The position numbers and the translations under genes are program-made. A stretch of DNA of 64,000 nucleotides from Mycetocola zhadangensis (GTDB lineage Bacteria; Actinomycetota; Actinomycetes; Actinomycetales; Microbacteriaceae), in the NCBI RefSeq assembly GCF_003668565.1, contig NZ_RCWJ01000001.1:806001-870000 (forward strand). The letters are read 5' to 3'. The notes under the pieces were generated by a model that saw only the letters and a list, made by a program, of their open reading frames with translations, did not search any database and was not told the origin of the DNA. Positions 53,050 to 61,475 of the stretch are shown here, one piece after another. The stretch's first letter is position 1. Every line of letters begins with the position of its first letter.

Positions 53050-54009
53050 TTATTTGTTCGGTGCGACCGGCGCGTACAGCGCCTCGATGTCGGCGAGTTC
53101 CATCTCCGCTGTCGCCTGGATCAACGCCATCAGGTCCTTGTCGAGACCAGGAGCGAACTCTTCAAAACGCTCAGGTGCGATGACTGACGGGACCCCAGCT
53201 GGCGCCTGCTCGTTCGCAATGAGCTCCGTTCCATCGTTTGAAGGGGACATCCCCTGGAAGATCTTTCCCGCCTCCGATGCGCCGGTGAGATCGAACGTGT
53301 ACTGCTTGCTCTGCAGTCCCAGGTCAAGCAGTTTCTTGACCTCAGGGAACTTCTCGGCGTTGGTCTTCGGGATCGGGAGCGATGTCTTCCAGTTGACACC
53401 GAGGGTTTCGAGCGCCTTGGCGTAGGCATTCTCGTGTGCCTGATCGCGAACGATCAGGTAAGAGAGTGTCGAACGCGCGGTCTTGTTGGCGGTCATCTCG
53501 TAAATCCGGCATTTCTGGAGCCGCCCGGTCGACTCGAGCATCAGGTTGTACAGCAGGTCAAGCACAAGGTTTCCTGAGTTGTACACCCAGCTCCCGTTCC
53601 ACGGGTTGCCTGCCGCGTCAACCGGCATCGCGCCCTGCGCAGCGACGAGGTAGTGGTGGATGTTGCTCTCGGAGAGTGCGATGTTCAGCGGAGTTGCTCC
53701 GCCGGATCCGGGCTTGTCGAGCGGGTCGCCTGGTTTCCCGGAGTACTCGGGCGAACCATCGAGCAGCCGCGAGATCGTGGTGCCGATCAGTTCGACGTGG
53801 CTGATCTCCTCCGTCCCGATGCCCTGCATCAAGTCACGGTACGGCTTACCGTTCGGTCCGCGAAAATTCATCGCCTGGAACAGATACTGCATCATCGTAC
53901 GCATCTCACCGAACTGGCCTCCGAGCCCTTCCTGCAGGGCGTTCGCTGCCGCCGGATCCGGCTCGTCTGGCACTATCTCGTTGATCAGTCGTTGCACGTG
54001 AAGAAACAC
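53050..54009 (-). CDS. Manganese catalase
   Basis: A 319-residue dimanganese catalase. MFLHVQRLINEIVPDEPDP opens it, and metal ligands are in GQFGEMRTMMQYLFQ (Glu), GTEEISHVELIGT (Glu, His, about 68-80) and RDQAHENAYAKAL (His, Glu). It removes hydrogen peroxide without heme. GTG 54009 has GGGAGGT at a good distance upstream. Together with the peroxiredoxin it suggests a peroxide-defence neighbourhood. Confidence 0.94.
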   Translation of the reverse strand: MFLHVQRLINEIVPDEPDPAAANALQEGLGGQFGEMRTMMQYLFQAMNFRGPNGKPYRDLMQGIGTEEISHVELIGTTISRLLDGSPEYSGKPGDPLDKPGSGGATPLNIALSESNIHHYLVAAQGAMPVDAAGNPWNGSWVYNSGNLVLDLLYNLMLESTGRLQKCRIYEMTANKTARSTLSYLIVRDQAHENAYAKALETLGVNWKTSLPIPKTNAEKFPEVKKLLDLGLQSKQYTFDLTGASEAGKIFQGMSPSNDGTELIANEQAPAGVPSVIAPERFEEFAPGLDKDLMALIQATAEMELADIEALYAPVAPNK

Positions 54010-54410
54010 TTGTTACCTCCCAATTTGCGTCGGCGATCTGCCATATCGAACTCTTCTCCCTCAACACGGAGCGCGACAGCGGGTGGACCAATGTGGTGTG
54101 CGGGTCTAGTATTCGCTGAACGCTGGCGCGTGGCCACACACGGTTTGTACAGGTCAGAGGCAGGTTTTTCACAGACGGGCCGTACAGACTGTGACAATCA
54201 GTCGCCTGCGGTCCCGAACGAGCAGGTGTGACGCGGCAGGTTCCGCGTCGTCCCGACATTGACAGTCATCCACGCAGCCGCAGAGCGCGCAGCCTTATTG
54301 GCGCCCGTTTGCCACGACCCGGCCGCCGTTCCTCTTTATGAGCACGGCAGAGCTGTGTCCAGGCTCACGCCACGTGCGAACTGACGCGCGCCGGCACAAT
54401 CCCGGAAATC
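54010..54410. other. Divergent gap before lytic-transglycosylase-like gene
   Basis: About 400 bases with no supported gene. It must carry promoters for the catalase and for the divergent gene; a TTGACA at 54259-54264 has no -10 box at proper spacing. I see no repeats. Confidence 0.4.
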
Positions 54411-55193
54411 ATGCTCATACTCAAACGATTCACCCGCGCCCAAATTCTCATCGCAGCGGTCGTCGTCCTCGGCGTCGCCATCGCATCGTTCCTCACAATC
54501 CAGGCGAATGTTGCCAGGGTTCAGTCGATCGCGACAGGCGAACAGATAGAGGGATCGAAAACCCAGCTCGCCACCGCCCTCAACGCGACAGCCGATACCG
54601 TTTCTGAGGCCCGAGCGAACCAGCAGGCCGAAGCCGTTCTGGCCGAAGCGAACCAGGTTATTGTTGCTGTGCAGGAGAAGGTAGACACCACTCCTCTCGC
54701 CGCGAGTGTCGCGTCGCTGGCCTCATACGCGAGCCATGATGGCGACACCGTACTGGCCCTCGCTGCGTCGACACAGCAGACGGCAGCCGAAACTCAGGCA
54801 GCAGCAGTCGAAGCCGATCGTCTGGCCGCTGAAGCTGCCGCGGCAGCCGCTGCGGCGGCGGCAGAGGCGCAACGAGTAGCTAACACGCCTGACGGCGCCC
54901 GCGCTACAGCACGTGCTCTCGCCCAGTCCTCCTACGGCTGGGGCGAAGCTCAGTTCTCCTGCCTGGACAAGCTCTGGCAGAAAGAGTCCGGCTGGTCGTA
55001 CACGGCACGCAACGCATCGAGCGGCGCGACAGGAATTCCGCAGTCTCTCCCCGGGAGCAAAATGGCCTCGGCTGGCAGTGACTGGGCGACCAACGCATCC
55101 ACCCAGGTGAAGTGGGGTCTCGACTACATCCAGCGCGCATACGGGTCCCCGTGTTCCGCCTGGTCCCACTCCCAGTCGGTGAACTGGTACTAA
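54411..55193 (+). CDS. Membrane-anchored lytic-transglycosylase-like protein
   Basis: A 260-residue protein. A hydrophobic segment at residues 10-30 (ILIAAVVVLGVAIASFLTI) is a signal anchor. An Ala/Glu-rich coiled-coil-like stretch (about 40-165, with runs of Ala) follows. The C-terminal 80 residues (SYGWGEAQFSCLDKLWQKESGW, then ATGIPQSLPGSKMASAGSDW) match the SLT-like domain found in secreted actinobacterial proteins; the Glu in QKESGW would be catalytic. It probably acts on peptidoglycan. The start has no strong ribosome site. Confidence 0.82.
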   Translation: MLILKRFTRAQILIAAVVVLGVAIASFLTIQANVARVQSIATGEQIEGSKTQLATALNATADTVSEARANQQAEAVLAEANQVIVAVQEKVDTTPLAASVASLASYASHDGDTVLALAASTQQTAAETQAAAVEADRLAAEAAAAAAAAAAEAQRVANTPDGARATARALAQSSYGWGEAQFSCLDKLWQKESGWSYTARNASSGATGIPQSLPGSKMASAGSDWATNASTQVKWGLDYIQRAYGSPCSAWSHSQSVNWY

Positions 55194-55246
55194 GCCACAC
55201 CAGGCAACTCGGCACAGGGCCGGCCCAGGAAGCACCACGCTTTCTG

Positions 55247-55252
55247 TAGGCT
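55247..55252 (+). promoter_or_regulatory. -10 box TAGGCT for leaderless nif3-like gene
   Basis: TAGGCT, six bases (GGCCCT), GTG at 55259; no ribosome-binding site. Confidence 0.55.
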
Positions 55253-55258
55253 GGCCCT

Positions 55259-56077
55259 GTGCCATATTCACTTCGCGAGGTCTCCGACGTCATCGAATCG
55301 CTGTGGCCCATCGCCGGAGCCGAAGGCTGGGATGCCTCAGGCTTAATTGCTGGCCACCCCGACGATTCCGTCTCCCGTGTGCTGCTCGCGGTCGACGCGG
55401 TCGCAGACACCGCAAGTGAAGCTCTCGACATCGGTGCCGACCTTCTCCTGGTGCACCACCCGCTTTTGCTTCGCGGCGTGACGACCGTCGCGGCCGATCG
55501 GTATAAGGGGTCGATTCTGACCCGGTTGATTCGCGGCAACTGCGCGCTTCTGGCCGCGCACACCAACGCCGACGTGGTGAGCGACGGAACCTCAGGTGTC
55601 CTGGCCACGCTGCTCGGCCTCACCAACATCACTCCTCTCGTTCCTTCCGCCGACGGCGAAACCGGCATCGGCAGGGCCGGCCGGCTACCCGAGCCGCGAA
55701 CGCTTGGTCATCTGGCGCACTCGCTGGCCAAGATTCTCCCGGCGACCGCGACAGGCATTCGTGTCTCCGGCGACTACGACAGCATCATTGAGTCGGTGGC
55801 GTTGTGCGGTGGTGCGGGTGATTCTCTGTTATCGACGGATGCCGTCACTCGCGCAGACGTGTATGTCACGAGCGATCTTCGGCACCATCCCGCCTCGGAA
55901 GCCCGAGAGCAGGCGGGTCTGGGTCACGGCCCAGCTCTGATCGATGTGTCGCACTGGGCAAGCGAATGGCTCTGGCTCGATGTCGCCGCCGCTCAGCTGC
56001 GTGAACGACTTCCGGATCTGACCGTTCAGGTGAGCGACATCCGCACAGACCCCTGGGACTTCGTCGTCACGCAGTGA
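55259..56077 (+). CDS. Nif3-like dinuclear metal-binding protein
   Basis: A 272-residue NIF3/YbgI family protein forming hexameric toroids. Metal ligands are in LLVHHPLLLRG, AHTNADVVSDG and, near the end, DVSHWASEW. A proposed role is GTP cyclohydrolase I type 2, but this is not established. The start is GTG 55259 behind a TAGGCT box. The next gene follows closely, a conserved pair. Confidence 0.92.
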   Translation: MPYSLREVSDVIESLWPIAGAEGWDASGLIAGHPDDSVSRVLLAVDAVADTASEALDIGADLLLVHHPLLLRGVTTVAADRYKGSILTRLIRGNCALLAAHTNADVVSDGTSGVLATLLGLTNITPLVPSADGETGIGRAGRLPEPRTLGHLAHSLAKILPATATGIRVSGDYDSIIESVALCGGAGDSLLSTDAVTRADVYVTSDLRHHPASEAREQAGLGHGPALIDVSHWASEWLWLDVAAAQLRERLPDLTVQVSDIRTDPWDFVVTQ

Positions 56078-56124
56078 CGATCCCTTCCTATAACTCCAAA
56101 CTCGAAAACCACAAGGGAACCGAC

Positions 56125-56862
56125 GTGAAATCTAGCCTCGCCGAGCAGAAGAAACTGCTTGAACTGCACACCATCGATTCCGGGCTCGCCCGCGTCGCCC
56201 ATCGCGAGAAGAGCCTGCCCGAGATCGCTGAACACGTCGCGGTCTCCAAGGAACGCACCGAACTCAGCGCGCGCCTGGCCGCGGACCTCGGTGAGCTCGA
56301 GGACGCGAAGACCGAGCTTGGCCGGCTGGAGTCCGACGCCGGAGTCGTTGACGCACGAATCGCGCGTGACACCGAGCGCGTGAACCACAGCTCGAGTGTG
56401 AAAGACGTCACAGCGCTCGAGTCTGAGCTCGAATCGCTGTACCGCCGCAAGACGAACCTCGAAGATATGGAACTTGTGGTGATGGAACGGGTCGAGATCG
56501 CCGAAGCACAGCTTTCGGCGACTCGCGACCTCGACAATGACCTGGCTGAGAAGCTGCAGGATATTGCGAACCGGCGCAAGGCTGCCCTCGACGAACTGGC
56601 GCAGGAACATGCCACTCTGAGCGCACAGCGTGGGCTGCTTGAGGACTCGGTCGCGAAGGACCTGTTGTCCCTCTACGAGAAGCTGCGTGCCAAGACCGGA
56701 ACCGGCGCTGCCCTGTTCCAGGCGGGAACCTGCGGCGCCTGCACCATGTCATTGACCGGAAACGAACTCGCGAAAGTGCGTGCCGCCGAGATCGACGAGG
56801 TGCTCGAGTGCCCCGAATGCGGCGCCATCATGGTGCGCACCGAAGAGTCAGGGCTCTGGTAA
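56125..56862 (+). CDS. Zinc-ribbon coiled-coil protein (C4-type, CT398-like)
   Basis: A 245-residue protein. The first about 180 residues are a long coiled coil of charged heptads, and the C-terminus has a C4 zinc ribbon (CGAC...CPEC, about 205-230). It is widespread beside nif3-like genes, but its function is not known. I chose GTG 56125, with AAGGGA six bases upstream; an in-frame start at 56074 overlapping the previous gene is possible. Confidence 0.88.
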   Translation: MKSSLAEQKKLLELHTIDSGLARVAHREKSLPEIAEHVAVSKERTELSARLAADLGELEDAKTELGRLESDAGVVDARIARDTERVNHSSSVKDVTALESELESLYRRKTNLEDMELVVMERVEIAEAQLSATRDLDNDLAEKLQDIANRRKAALDELAQEHATLSAQRGLLEDSVAKDLLSLYEKLRAKTGTGAALFQAGTCGACTMSLTGNELAKVRAAEIDEVLECPECGAIMVRTEESGLW

Positions 56863-56889
56863 TCGAACTCTGAGCCGTTCGCCGACGGG

Positions 56890-56895
56890 TAAGCT
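56890..56895 (+). promoter_or_regulatory. -10 box TAAGCT for rnpB
   Basis: TAAGCT ends six bases before G56902, just before the first bases of the P1 helix of RNase P RNA. Confidence 0.5.
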
Positions 56896-56901
56896 CGAAC
56901 T

Positions 56902-57272
56902 GTGAATGGGTCGGCAAGACGGCCGCGTCGCCAGCAATGGCGCCGAGGAACGTCCGGGCTCCAAAGAGCAGGGTGGTGGGTAACACCCACCCGGGGTAAC
57001 CCGCGAGACAGTGCAACAGAAAGTAGACCGCCAGGCGCGAAAGCGTTTGGTAAGGGTGAAACGGTGGTGTAAGAGACCACCAGCGGCCGGGGTGACCCGG
57101 CCGGCTCGGTAAACCTCGCCCGGAGCAAGGTCAGACAGAGGACTATGGGGCTGCTCGTCCCGTCCTCGGGTGGGCCGCTAGAAGGCTGCGGCAACGTAGC
57201 CTCGAGAGAGATGGTCGTCCAGGGTGTGAAAGCACCTGAACAGAACCCGGCGTATCAGCCGGCCCATTCACC
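56902..57272 (+). ncRNA. rnpB: RNase P RNA, bacterial class A
   Basis: Conserved regions are present in order: GAGGAACGTCCGGGCTCC (CR I), ACAGAAAGTAGACCGCC, GGTAAGGGTGAAACGGTG, and the closing GAACAGAACCCGGCG. The ends pair as P1: GAATGGG.CGGC at 56904 with GCCGGCCCATTC ending at 57269. It processes tRNA 5' ends. The exact ends are within a few bases. The zinc-ribbon gene is upstream and ppgK converges on it. Confidence 0.95.
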
Positions 57273-57277
57273 CGCAC

Positions 57278-58048
57278 TCAGCTCAGCGGTGGGATCGTGC
57301 GCACGGCGAGTGACGCTGCGCCGAGGATACCGGCGTTGTTGCGGTGAACAGCAGGAACGATCGGCGTGGTGAGCGTGAGCCGCGGCAGGAACTGCTCATG
57401 GTGTTTCGAGACGCCTCCTCCGACGACAAACAGGTCGGGGGAGAAGTACATCTCGAGCCGTGAATAGTAGGTCTGCAGCCGCTTGGACCAGTCTTTCCAC
57501 GACAGCCCCTCGCGCTCACGAGCCGCATTCGATGCGCGCGTTTCCGCGTCGACACCATCGATCTCGATGTGCCCGAACTCAGCATTCGGGACGAGGACAC
57601 CGTTGTGCAGAATTGCTGTGCCGATACCGGTGCCGAGGGTCGTCATCAGAGCAACACCCTCGATTCCCTTCGCAGCGCCGAACTGCGCTTCTGCGTAACC
57701 GGCAGCATCCGCATCGTTCACAAATGTGATGTCCCGCTTGAGAGTTTCTTCGAAAAGAGCCTCGGCCTCGAGGCCGATCCACTCCTTCGAGATGTTCGCT
57801 GCCGACAGGGTGACGCCGTGCTTGACCACGGCGGGGAAGCAAACGCCGACCGGAATGTCGGGGTGGGGAAGGCCCAGCCGGTCGATGAGTTGCGCGGTGA
57901 CCTCGAGGATGCCCTCAGGGGACCCGCCGGCCGGTGTGGGCACCTTGATGCGCTCGGTCACGAGTGTGCCGGTTGCCAGGTCGACAATGGCGCCTTTGAT
58001 TCCGGTTCCGCCGATGTCGATTCCGACGGCGGTTGTGGTGCTCGTCAT
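57278..58048 (-). CDS. ppgK: Polyphosphate glucokinase (ROK family)
   Basis: A 256-residue kinase that phosphorylates glucose with polyphosphate, often also ATP. The phosphate motif is [13 protein letters not shown] (about 9-21), the catalytic Asp in [13 protein letters not shown] (about 110) and [11 protein letters not shown] follows. This enzyme is typical of actinobacteria. Its ATG overlaps the map stop by four bases, so the two form an operon. Confidence 0.95.
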   Translation of the reverse strand: MTSTTTAVGIDIGGTGIKGAIVDLATGTLVTERIKVPTPAGGSPEGILEVTAQLIDRLGLPHPDIPVGVCFPAVVKHGVTLSAANISKEWIGLEAEALFEETLKRDITFVNDADAAGYAEAQFGAAKGIEGVALMTTLGTGIGTAILHNGVLVPNAEFGHIEIDGVDAETRASNAAREREGLSWKDWSKRLQTYYSRLEMYFSPDLFVVGGGVSKHHEQFLPRLTLTTPIVPAVHRNNAGILGAASLAVRTIPPLS

Positions 58049-58926
58049 GCCGTTGCTCCTGATGGCAGGGTGAGGATGTCAGCGCCGGACTCGGTGACGA
58101 CGAGGGTGTGCTCAAACTGCGCGGTCATGCTCTTGTCTTTGGTGGTCACTGTCCAGTCGTCTGCCCACATGTCCCACTCGTGGGTTCCGAGGGTGAGCAT
58201 GGGCTCGATGGTGAACACCATGCCGACCTCCATCACCGTGTCGTACTGGGGAGCCGAGTCGTAGTGCGGGATGATCAGGCCGGAGTGGAACGCCCGGCCG
58301 ACGCCGTGCCCGGTGAAGTCGCGGATGACGCCGTAGCCGAAGCGTTTGGCATATGACTCGATGGCTCGGCCGATTACGTTGACCTGGCGGCCAGGTGCGA
58401 CGGCTTTCATGCCGCGTCGCAGGGCTTCTTCGGTGCGCTCGACCAGGAGTCGCACCTCATCCCGGGCCTCGCCTGCGATGAAGGTACGGTTGCTGTCGCC
58501 GTGGACCCCATCGACGAACGCCGTGATGTCGATGTTGACGATATCGCCGTCCTCGAGCACGGTGTCGTCGGGGATGCCGTGGCAGACGACCTCGTTGACC
58601 GAGCTACAGAGCGACTTCGCGAACCCGCGGTAGCCGAGTGTGGATGGATACGCGTCGTTCTCGATGAGATAGCGATGCCCGATCTCGTCAAGCTGGTCAG
58701 TTGTGACGCCAGGCCTGACGTTCTCGCCAACGAGAGCGATGGCATCCGCTGCAATTCGTCCTGCCCTGCGAATTCGTTCGACGTCCTCCGCCGAGTAGAC
58801 GTCAGTTCCGGTGTACTTTGCCGGGGCTTTCTTGCCGACATACTCTGGACGGGAAATACGCGGGGGAACCTGGCGCTCGGGGGAGCGGACGCCGGGAATC
58901 AGATGGCCGTTCATGTCCTTGGGCAT
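58045..58926 (-). CDS. map: Methionine aminopeptidase
   Basis: A 293-residue enzyme removing N-terminal Met. Metal ligands appear in [20 protein letters not shown] (two Asp), [11 protein letters not shown] (His), FTIEPML (Glu) and AQFEHTLV (Glu). An extra N-terminal stretch of about 40 residues marks the type Ic form with an SH3-binding-like PxxP region ([10 protein letters not shown]). ATG 58926 has TAAGCT seven bases upstream (plus-strand 58934-58939), so it is probably leaderless. Confidence 0.95.
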   Translation of the reverse strand: MPKDMNGHLIPGVRSPERQVPPRISRPEYVGKKAPAKYTGTDVYSAEDVERIRRAGRIAADAIALVGENVRPGVTTDQLDEIGHRYLIENDAYPSTLGYRGFAKSLCSSVNEVVCHGIPDDTVLEDGDIVNIDITAFVDGVHGDSNRTFIAGEARDEVRLLVERTEEALRRGMKAVAPGRQVNVIGRAIESYAKRFGYGVIRDFTGHGVGRAFHSGLIIPHYDSAPQYDTVMEVGMVFTIEPMLTLGTHEWDMWADDWTVTTKDKSMTAQFEHTLVVTESGADILTLPSGATA

Positions 58927-58933
58927 AGGATCA

Positions 58934-58939
58934 AGCTTA
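58934..58939 (-). promoter_or_regulatory. -10 box TAAGCT for leaderless map
   Basis: On the minus strand TAAGCT is followed by seven bases and ATG 58926. Confidence 0.45.
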
Positions 58940-58961
58940 GCGATCCAGAGAGGGGCACCTC

Positions 58962-59150
58962 GTGGCCGAAGATCCGTCGAAGCAATACTGGTACAACATG
59001 AAGACCGGGCAGGTTGAACGCGGCTATCAGTCGCCGTCCGTCGACCGTGCAGGTCCGTTTGCGACCGAGGCCGAAGCGACACACGCGCTCGACAAGATGC
59101 GGGCGAACAGTCGCAAGTGGGCCGAGGAAGAGGAAGCCGACGACCGCTGA
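58962..59150 (+). CDS. Small SPOR-like protein (62 aa)
   Basis: A 62-residue hydrophilic protein: [16 protein letters not shown], then [19 protein letters not shown]. The aromatic start and the GPFxTEAEAxxAL stretch resemble a reduced SPOR domain and are common in actinobacteria beside map. GTG 58962 has GAGAGGGG upstream. It is divergent from map and convergent with panB. Function unknown. Confidence 0.8.
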   Translation: MAEDPSKQYWYNMKTGQVERGYQSPSVDRAGPFATEAEATHALDKMRANSRKWAEEEEADDR

Positions 59151-59157
59151 GGCTGGC

Positions 59158-59991
59158 CTAGTGGTAGCTGTACTCGTCACCCGGGTAGACGCCGTCAGCA
59201 ACCTCGGTGCGGAACGTGGATACGGCATCGGTGAGGGCACCGCGCAGGTCAGCGTACTTCTTCACGAATGAGGGTATGCGACCGGTGGTGAGGCCGGCGA
59301 AGTCGGTCCACACGAGCAGCTGACCTGACACGTGCGGTCCGGCGCCGACACCGATGGTCGGGATGTCCAGTTCGGCCGTGACCCGCTCAGCCGCTTCGGC
59401 CGGGACCATTTCAAGGACGACGGCGAACGCACCGGCGTCCTGAACGGCACGCGCGTCGCGCATCAGCTGGTCGAACGCGTCGCCGCGACCCTGGATGATG
59501 TGCCCGCCGAGGCCGTGCTCGCTCTGGGGGGTGAAGCCAATGTGTCCCATCACCGGAATGCCTGCCGAGACGATGCGGCGGATCTGGTCGTGGCTGCGTT
59601 CCCCGCCTTCGAGCTTCACAGCCTGTGCCCCGGTCTCTTTCATAAAGCGCAGCGCGGTCTTGAGCGCTTCTTCCGGACCGTTTTCATATGAGCCGAACGG
59701 CATGTCAGCGACGACCAGAGCGCGCTTGGCCGCGCCAGCGACCGCGCGAGTGAGTGGGATGAGCTCGTCGATCGTGACCGGAAGTGTTGTGTCGTACCCG
59801 AGCACCGTGTTGCCGGCCGAGTCGCCGACGAGCAGGAAATCGATGCCGGCCTCGTCGAAGATTGTCGCGGTGAGCATGTCGTAGCTGGTGAGGCCGGTGA
59901 TCTTGATGCCCTGCTCTTTGGCACGCTGGAAGTGGCGGGTGCGCACCCGGGCGGGGCTGGTCGACGGTGCTGGCTTCATAGACTCGCTCAT
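59158..59991 (-). CDS. panB: 3-methyl-2-oxobutanoate hydroxymethyltransferase
   Basis: A 277-residue enzyme of pantothenate synthesis. Signatures are TSYDMLTATIFDEAGIDFLLVGDS (metal Asp), ADMPFGSYENGPEEAL and VKLEGGE, and IPTIGVGAGPHVSGQ near the end. It uses 2-oxoisovalerate, the same substrate as leuA. TAGACT lies seven bases before ATG 59991 (plus-strand 59999-60004), suggesting a leaderless start. It is divergent from glnA2. Confidence 0.95.
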   Translation of the reverse strand: MSESMKPAPSTSPARVRTRHFQRAKEQGIKITGLTSYDMLTATIFDEAGIDFLLVGDSAGNTVLGYDTTLPVTIDELIPLTRAVAGAAKRALVVADMPFGSYENGPEEALKTALRFMKETGAQAVKLEGGERSHDQIRRIVSAGIPVMGHIGFTPQSEHGLGGHIIQGRGDAFDQLMRDARAVQDAGAFAVVLEMVPAEAAERVTAELDIPTIGVGAGPHVSGQLLVWTDFAGLTTGRIPSFVKKYADLRGALTDAVSTFRTEVADGVYPGDEYSYH

Positions 59992-59998
59992 GACCGTC

Positions 59999-60004
59999 AG
60001 TCTA
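59999..60004 (-). promoter_or_regulatory. -10 box TAGACT for leaderless panB
   Basis: On the minus strand TAGACT is followed by seven bases and ATG 59991. Confidence 0.45.
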
Positions 60005-60053
60005 GCTACCGGGATTATGGTCCAGCCTGCCTGCGTCGAGGTGTGGGAACGGA

Positions 60054-60059
60054 TAGCCT
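60054..60059 (+). promoter_or_regulatory. -10 box TAGCCT for glnA2
   Basis: TAGCCT lies 37 bases before ATG 60097 and leaves a short leader that contains AGGGGAG as ribosome site. No clear -35 box was found. Confidence 0.4.
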
Positions 60060-60096
60060 ATGAGGGCAGCCAGCGCGGAACAGCTAAGGGGAGTGA

Positions 60097-61452
60097 ATGG
60101 ACAAGCAGCGTGACTTCGTTCTTCGTACTATCGAGGAGCGGGGAGTCAAGTTCGTTCGACTGTGGTTCACCGACGTCGTCGGCACACTCAAGTCAGTTGC
60201 TATCGCCCCGGCTGAGGTCGAGGGAGCCTTCGCTGAAGGGCTCGGCTTCGACGGTTCAGCCATTGAAGGCCTGAGTCGTTCATACGAGTCCGACCTGCTT
60301 GCTGTGCCTGACCCCACCACGTTCCAACTGCTTCCATGGCGCGGCGAGATCGACCCGACCGCACGGATGTTCTGCGACATCACCACGCCCGACGGGCTCC
60401 CAGCCGTCTCGGACCCCCGCAACGTTCTCAAGCGCACACTCGCCAAGGCCGCCGACCGCGGGTTCACGTTCTACACCCACCCTGAGATCGAGTTCTACCT
60501 GCTCAAGTCAGCCAAGCTCGGCAAAGAAGGGCCAGTCCCAGTCGACTCGGCCGGCTACTTCGACAACGTCCCCGGTGGCACTGCCCATGACTTCCGTCGC
60601 CGGTCGGTCCGGATGCTCGAAGATCTTGGTATTTCGGTCGAGTTCAGCCACCACGAGGCTGGCCCTGGCCAGAACGAGATCGACCTGCGCTATGCGGACG
60701 CCCTGACCACGGCTGACAACATCATGACGTTCCGCACGGTCATCAAAGAGGTGGCGATCGAGCAGGGCGTCTACGCCACGTTCATGCCGAAACCCCTCTC
60801 GGACCAGCCGGGCTCGGGCATGCACACGCACATGTCGCTCTTCGAAGGTGACAGCAACGCATTCTATGAGGCAGGTGCGCAGTACCAGCTCTCCCGCGTC
60901 GGCCGTCAGTTCATCGCTGGCTTGCTGCAGCACGCTCCTGAAATCACCGCCGTCACCAACCAGTTCGTGAACTCGTACAAGCGTCTGTGGGGAACTGTCG
61001 GCCGCAACGGACTGGCCGAGGCACCGAGCTTTGTCACGTGGGGACACAACAACCGTTCCGCACTCGTCAGGGTTCCCCTGTACAAGCCGAACAAGGGCGG
61101 GAGCGCGCGTGTCGAATACCGCGCTATCGACTCAGCAGCCAACCCGTACCTGGCGTACTCGTTGCTCCTGGCCGCCGGGCTCAAGGGCATCGAAGAAGGA
61201 TACGAGTTGCCGCCCGAAGCTGAGGACAACGTCTGGAGTCTCAGCGACTCCGAACGTCGCGCGCTTGGTTACTCGGCGCTCCCTGCCAGCCTCGACCACG
61301 CCACGCAGCTGATGGAAGAGTCCGAGCTCGTTGCCGAGACACTCGGAGAGCAGGTGTTCAACTATGTCCTCGCCAACAAACGGCAGGAGTGGCAGGAGTA
61401 CCGCGCCCAGGTGACGCCGTACGAACTCGAGAAGAACATCGAAATCCTCTAA
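60097..61452 (+). CDS. glnA: Glutamine synthetase, type I alpha (GlnA2-like)
   Basis: A 451-residue enzyme making glutamine. GFDGSAIEGL, HPEIEFYLL, GMHTHMSLF, the NKGGSARVEYR region (substrate Arg) and SANPYLAYSLLLAAG are family blocks. It lacks the long C-terminal adenylylation segment of GSI-beta, which fits the actinobacterial GlnA2 type; the adenylyltransferase next door probably acts mainly on GlnA1. ATG 60097 has AGGGGAG upstream. glnE starts 23 bases after its stop. Confidence 0.94.
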   Translation: MDKQRDFVLRTIEERGVKFVRLWFTDVVGTLKSVAIAPAEVEGAFAEGLGFDGSAIEGLSRSYESDLLAVPDPTTFQLLPWRGEIDPTARMFCDITTPDGLPAVSDPRNVLKRTLAKAADRGFTFYTHPEIEFYLLKSAKLGKEGPVPVDSAGYFDNVPGGTAHDFRRRSVRMLEDLGISVEFSHHEAGPGQNEIDLRYADALTTADNIMTFRTVIKEVAIEQGVYATFMPKPLSDQPGSGMHTHMSLFEGDSNAFYEAGAQYQLSRVGRQFIAGLLQHAPEITAVTNQFVNSYKRLWGTVGRNGLAEAPSFVTWGHNNRSALVRVPLYKPNKGGSARVEYRAIDSAANPYLAYSLLLAAGLKGIEEGYELPPEAEDNVWSLSDSERRALGYSALPASLDHATQLMEESELVAETLGEQVFNYVLANKRQEWQEYRAQVTPYELEKNIEIL

Positions 61453-61475
61453 CGATGCGACGGTAGCGACACCGA

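Noticed and set aside
56673-57194. Minus-strand 173-codon frame over rnpB
   Set aside because: It lies antisense to RNase P RNA and the zinc-ribbon gene; all class A RNase P landmarks are on the plus strand.
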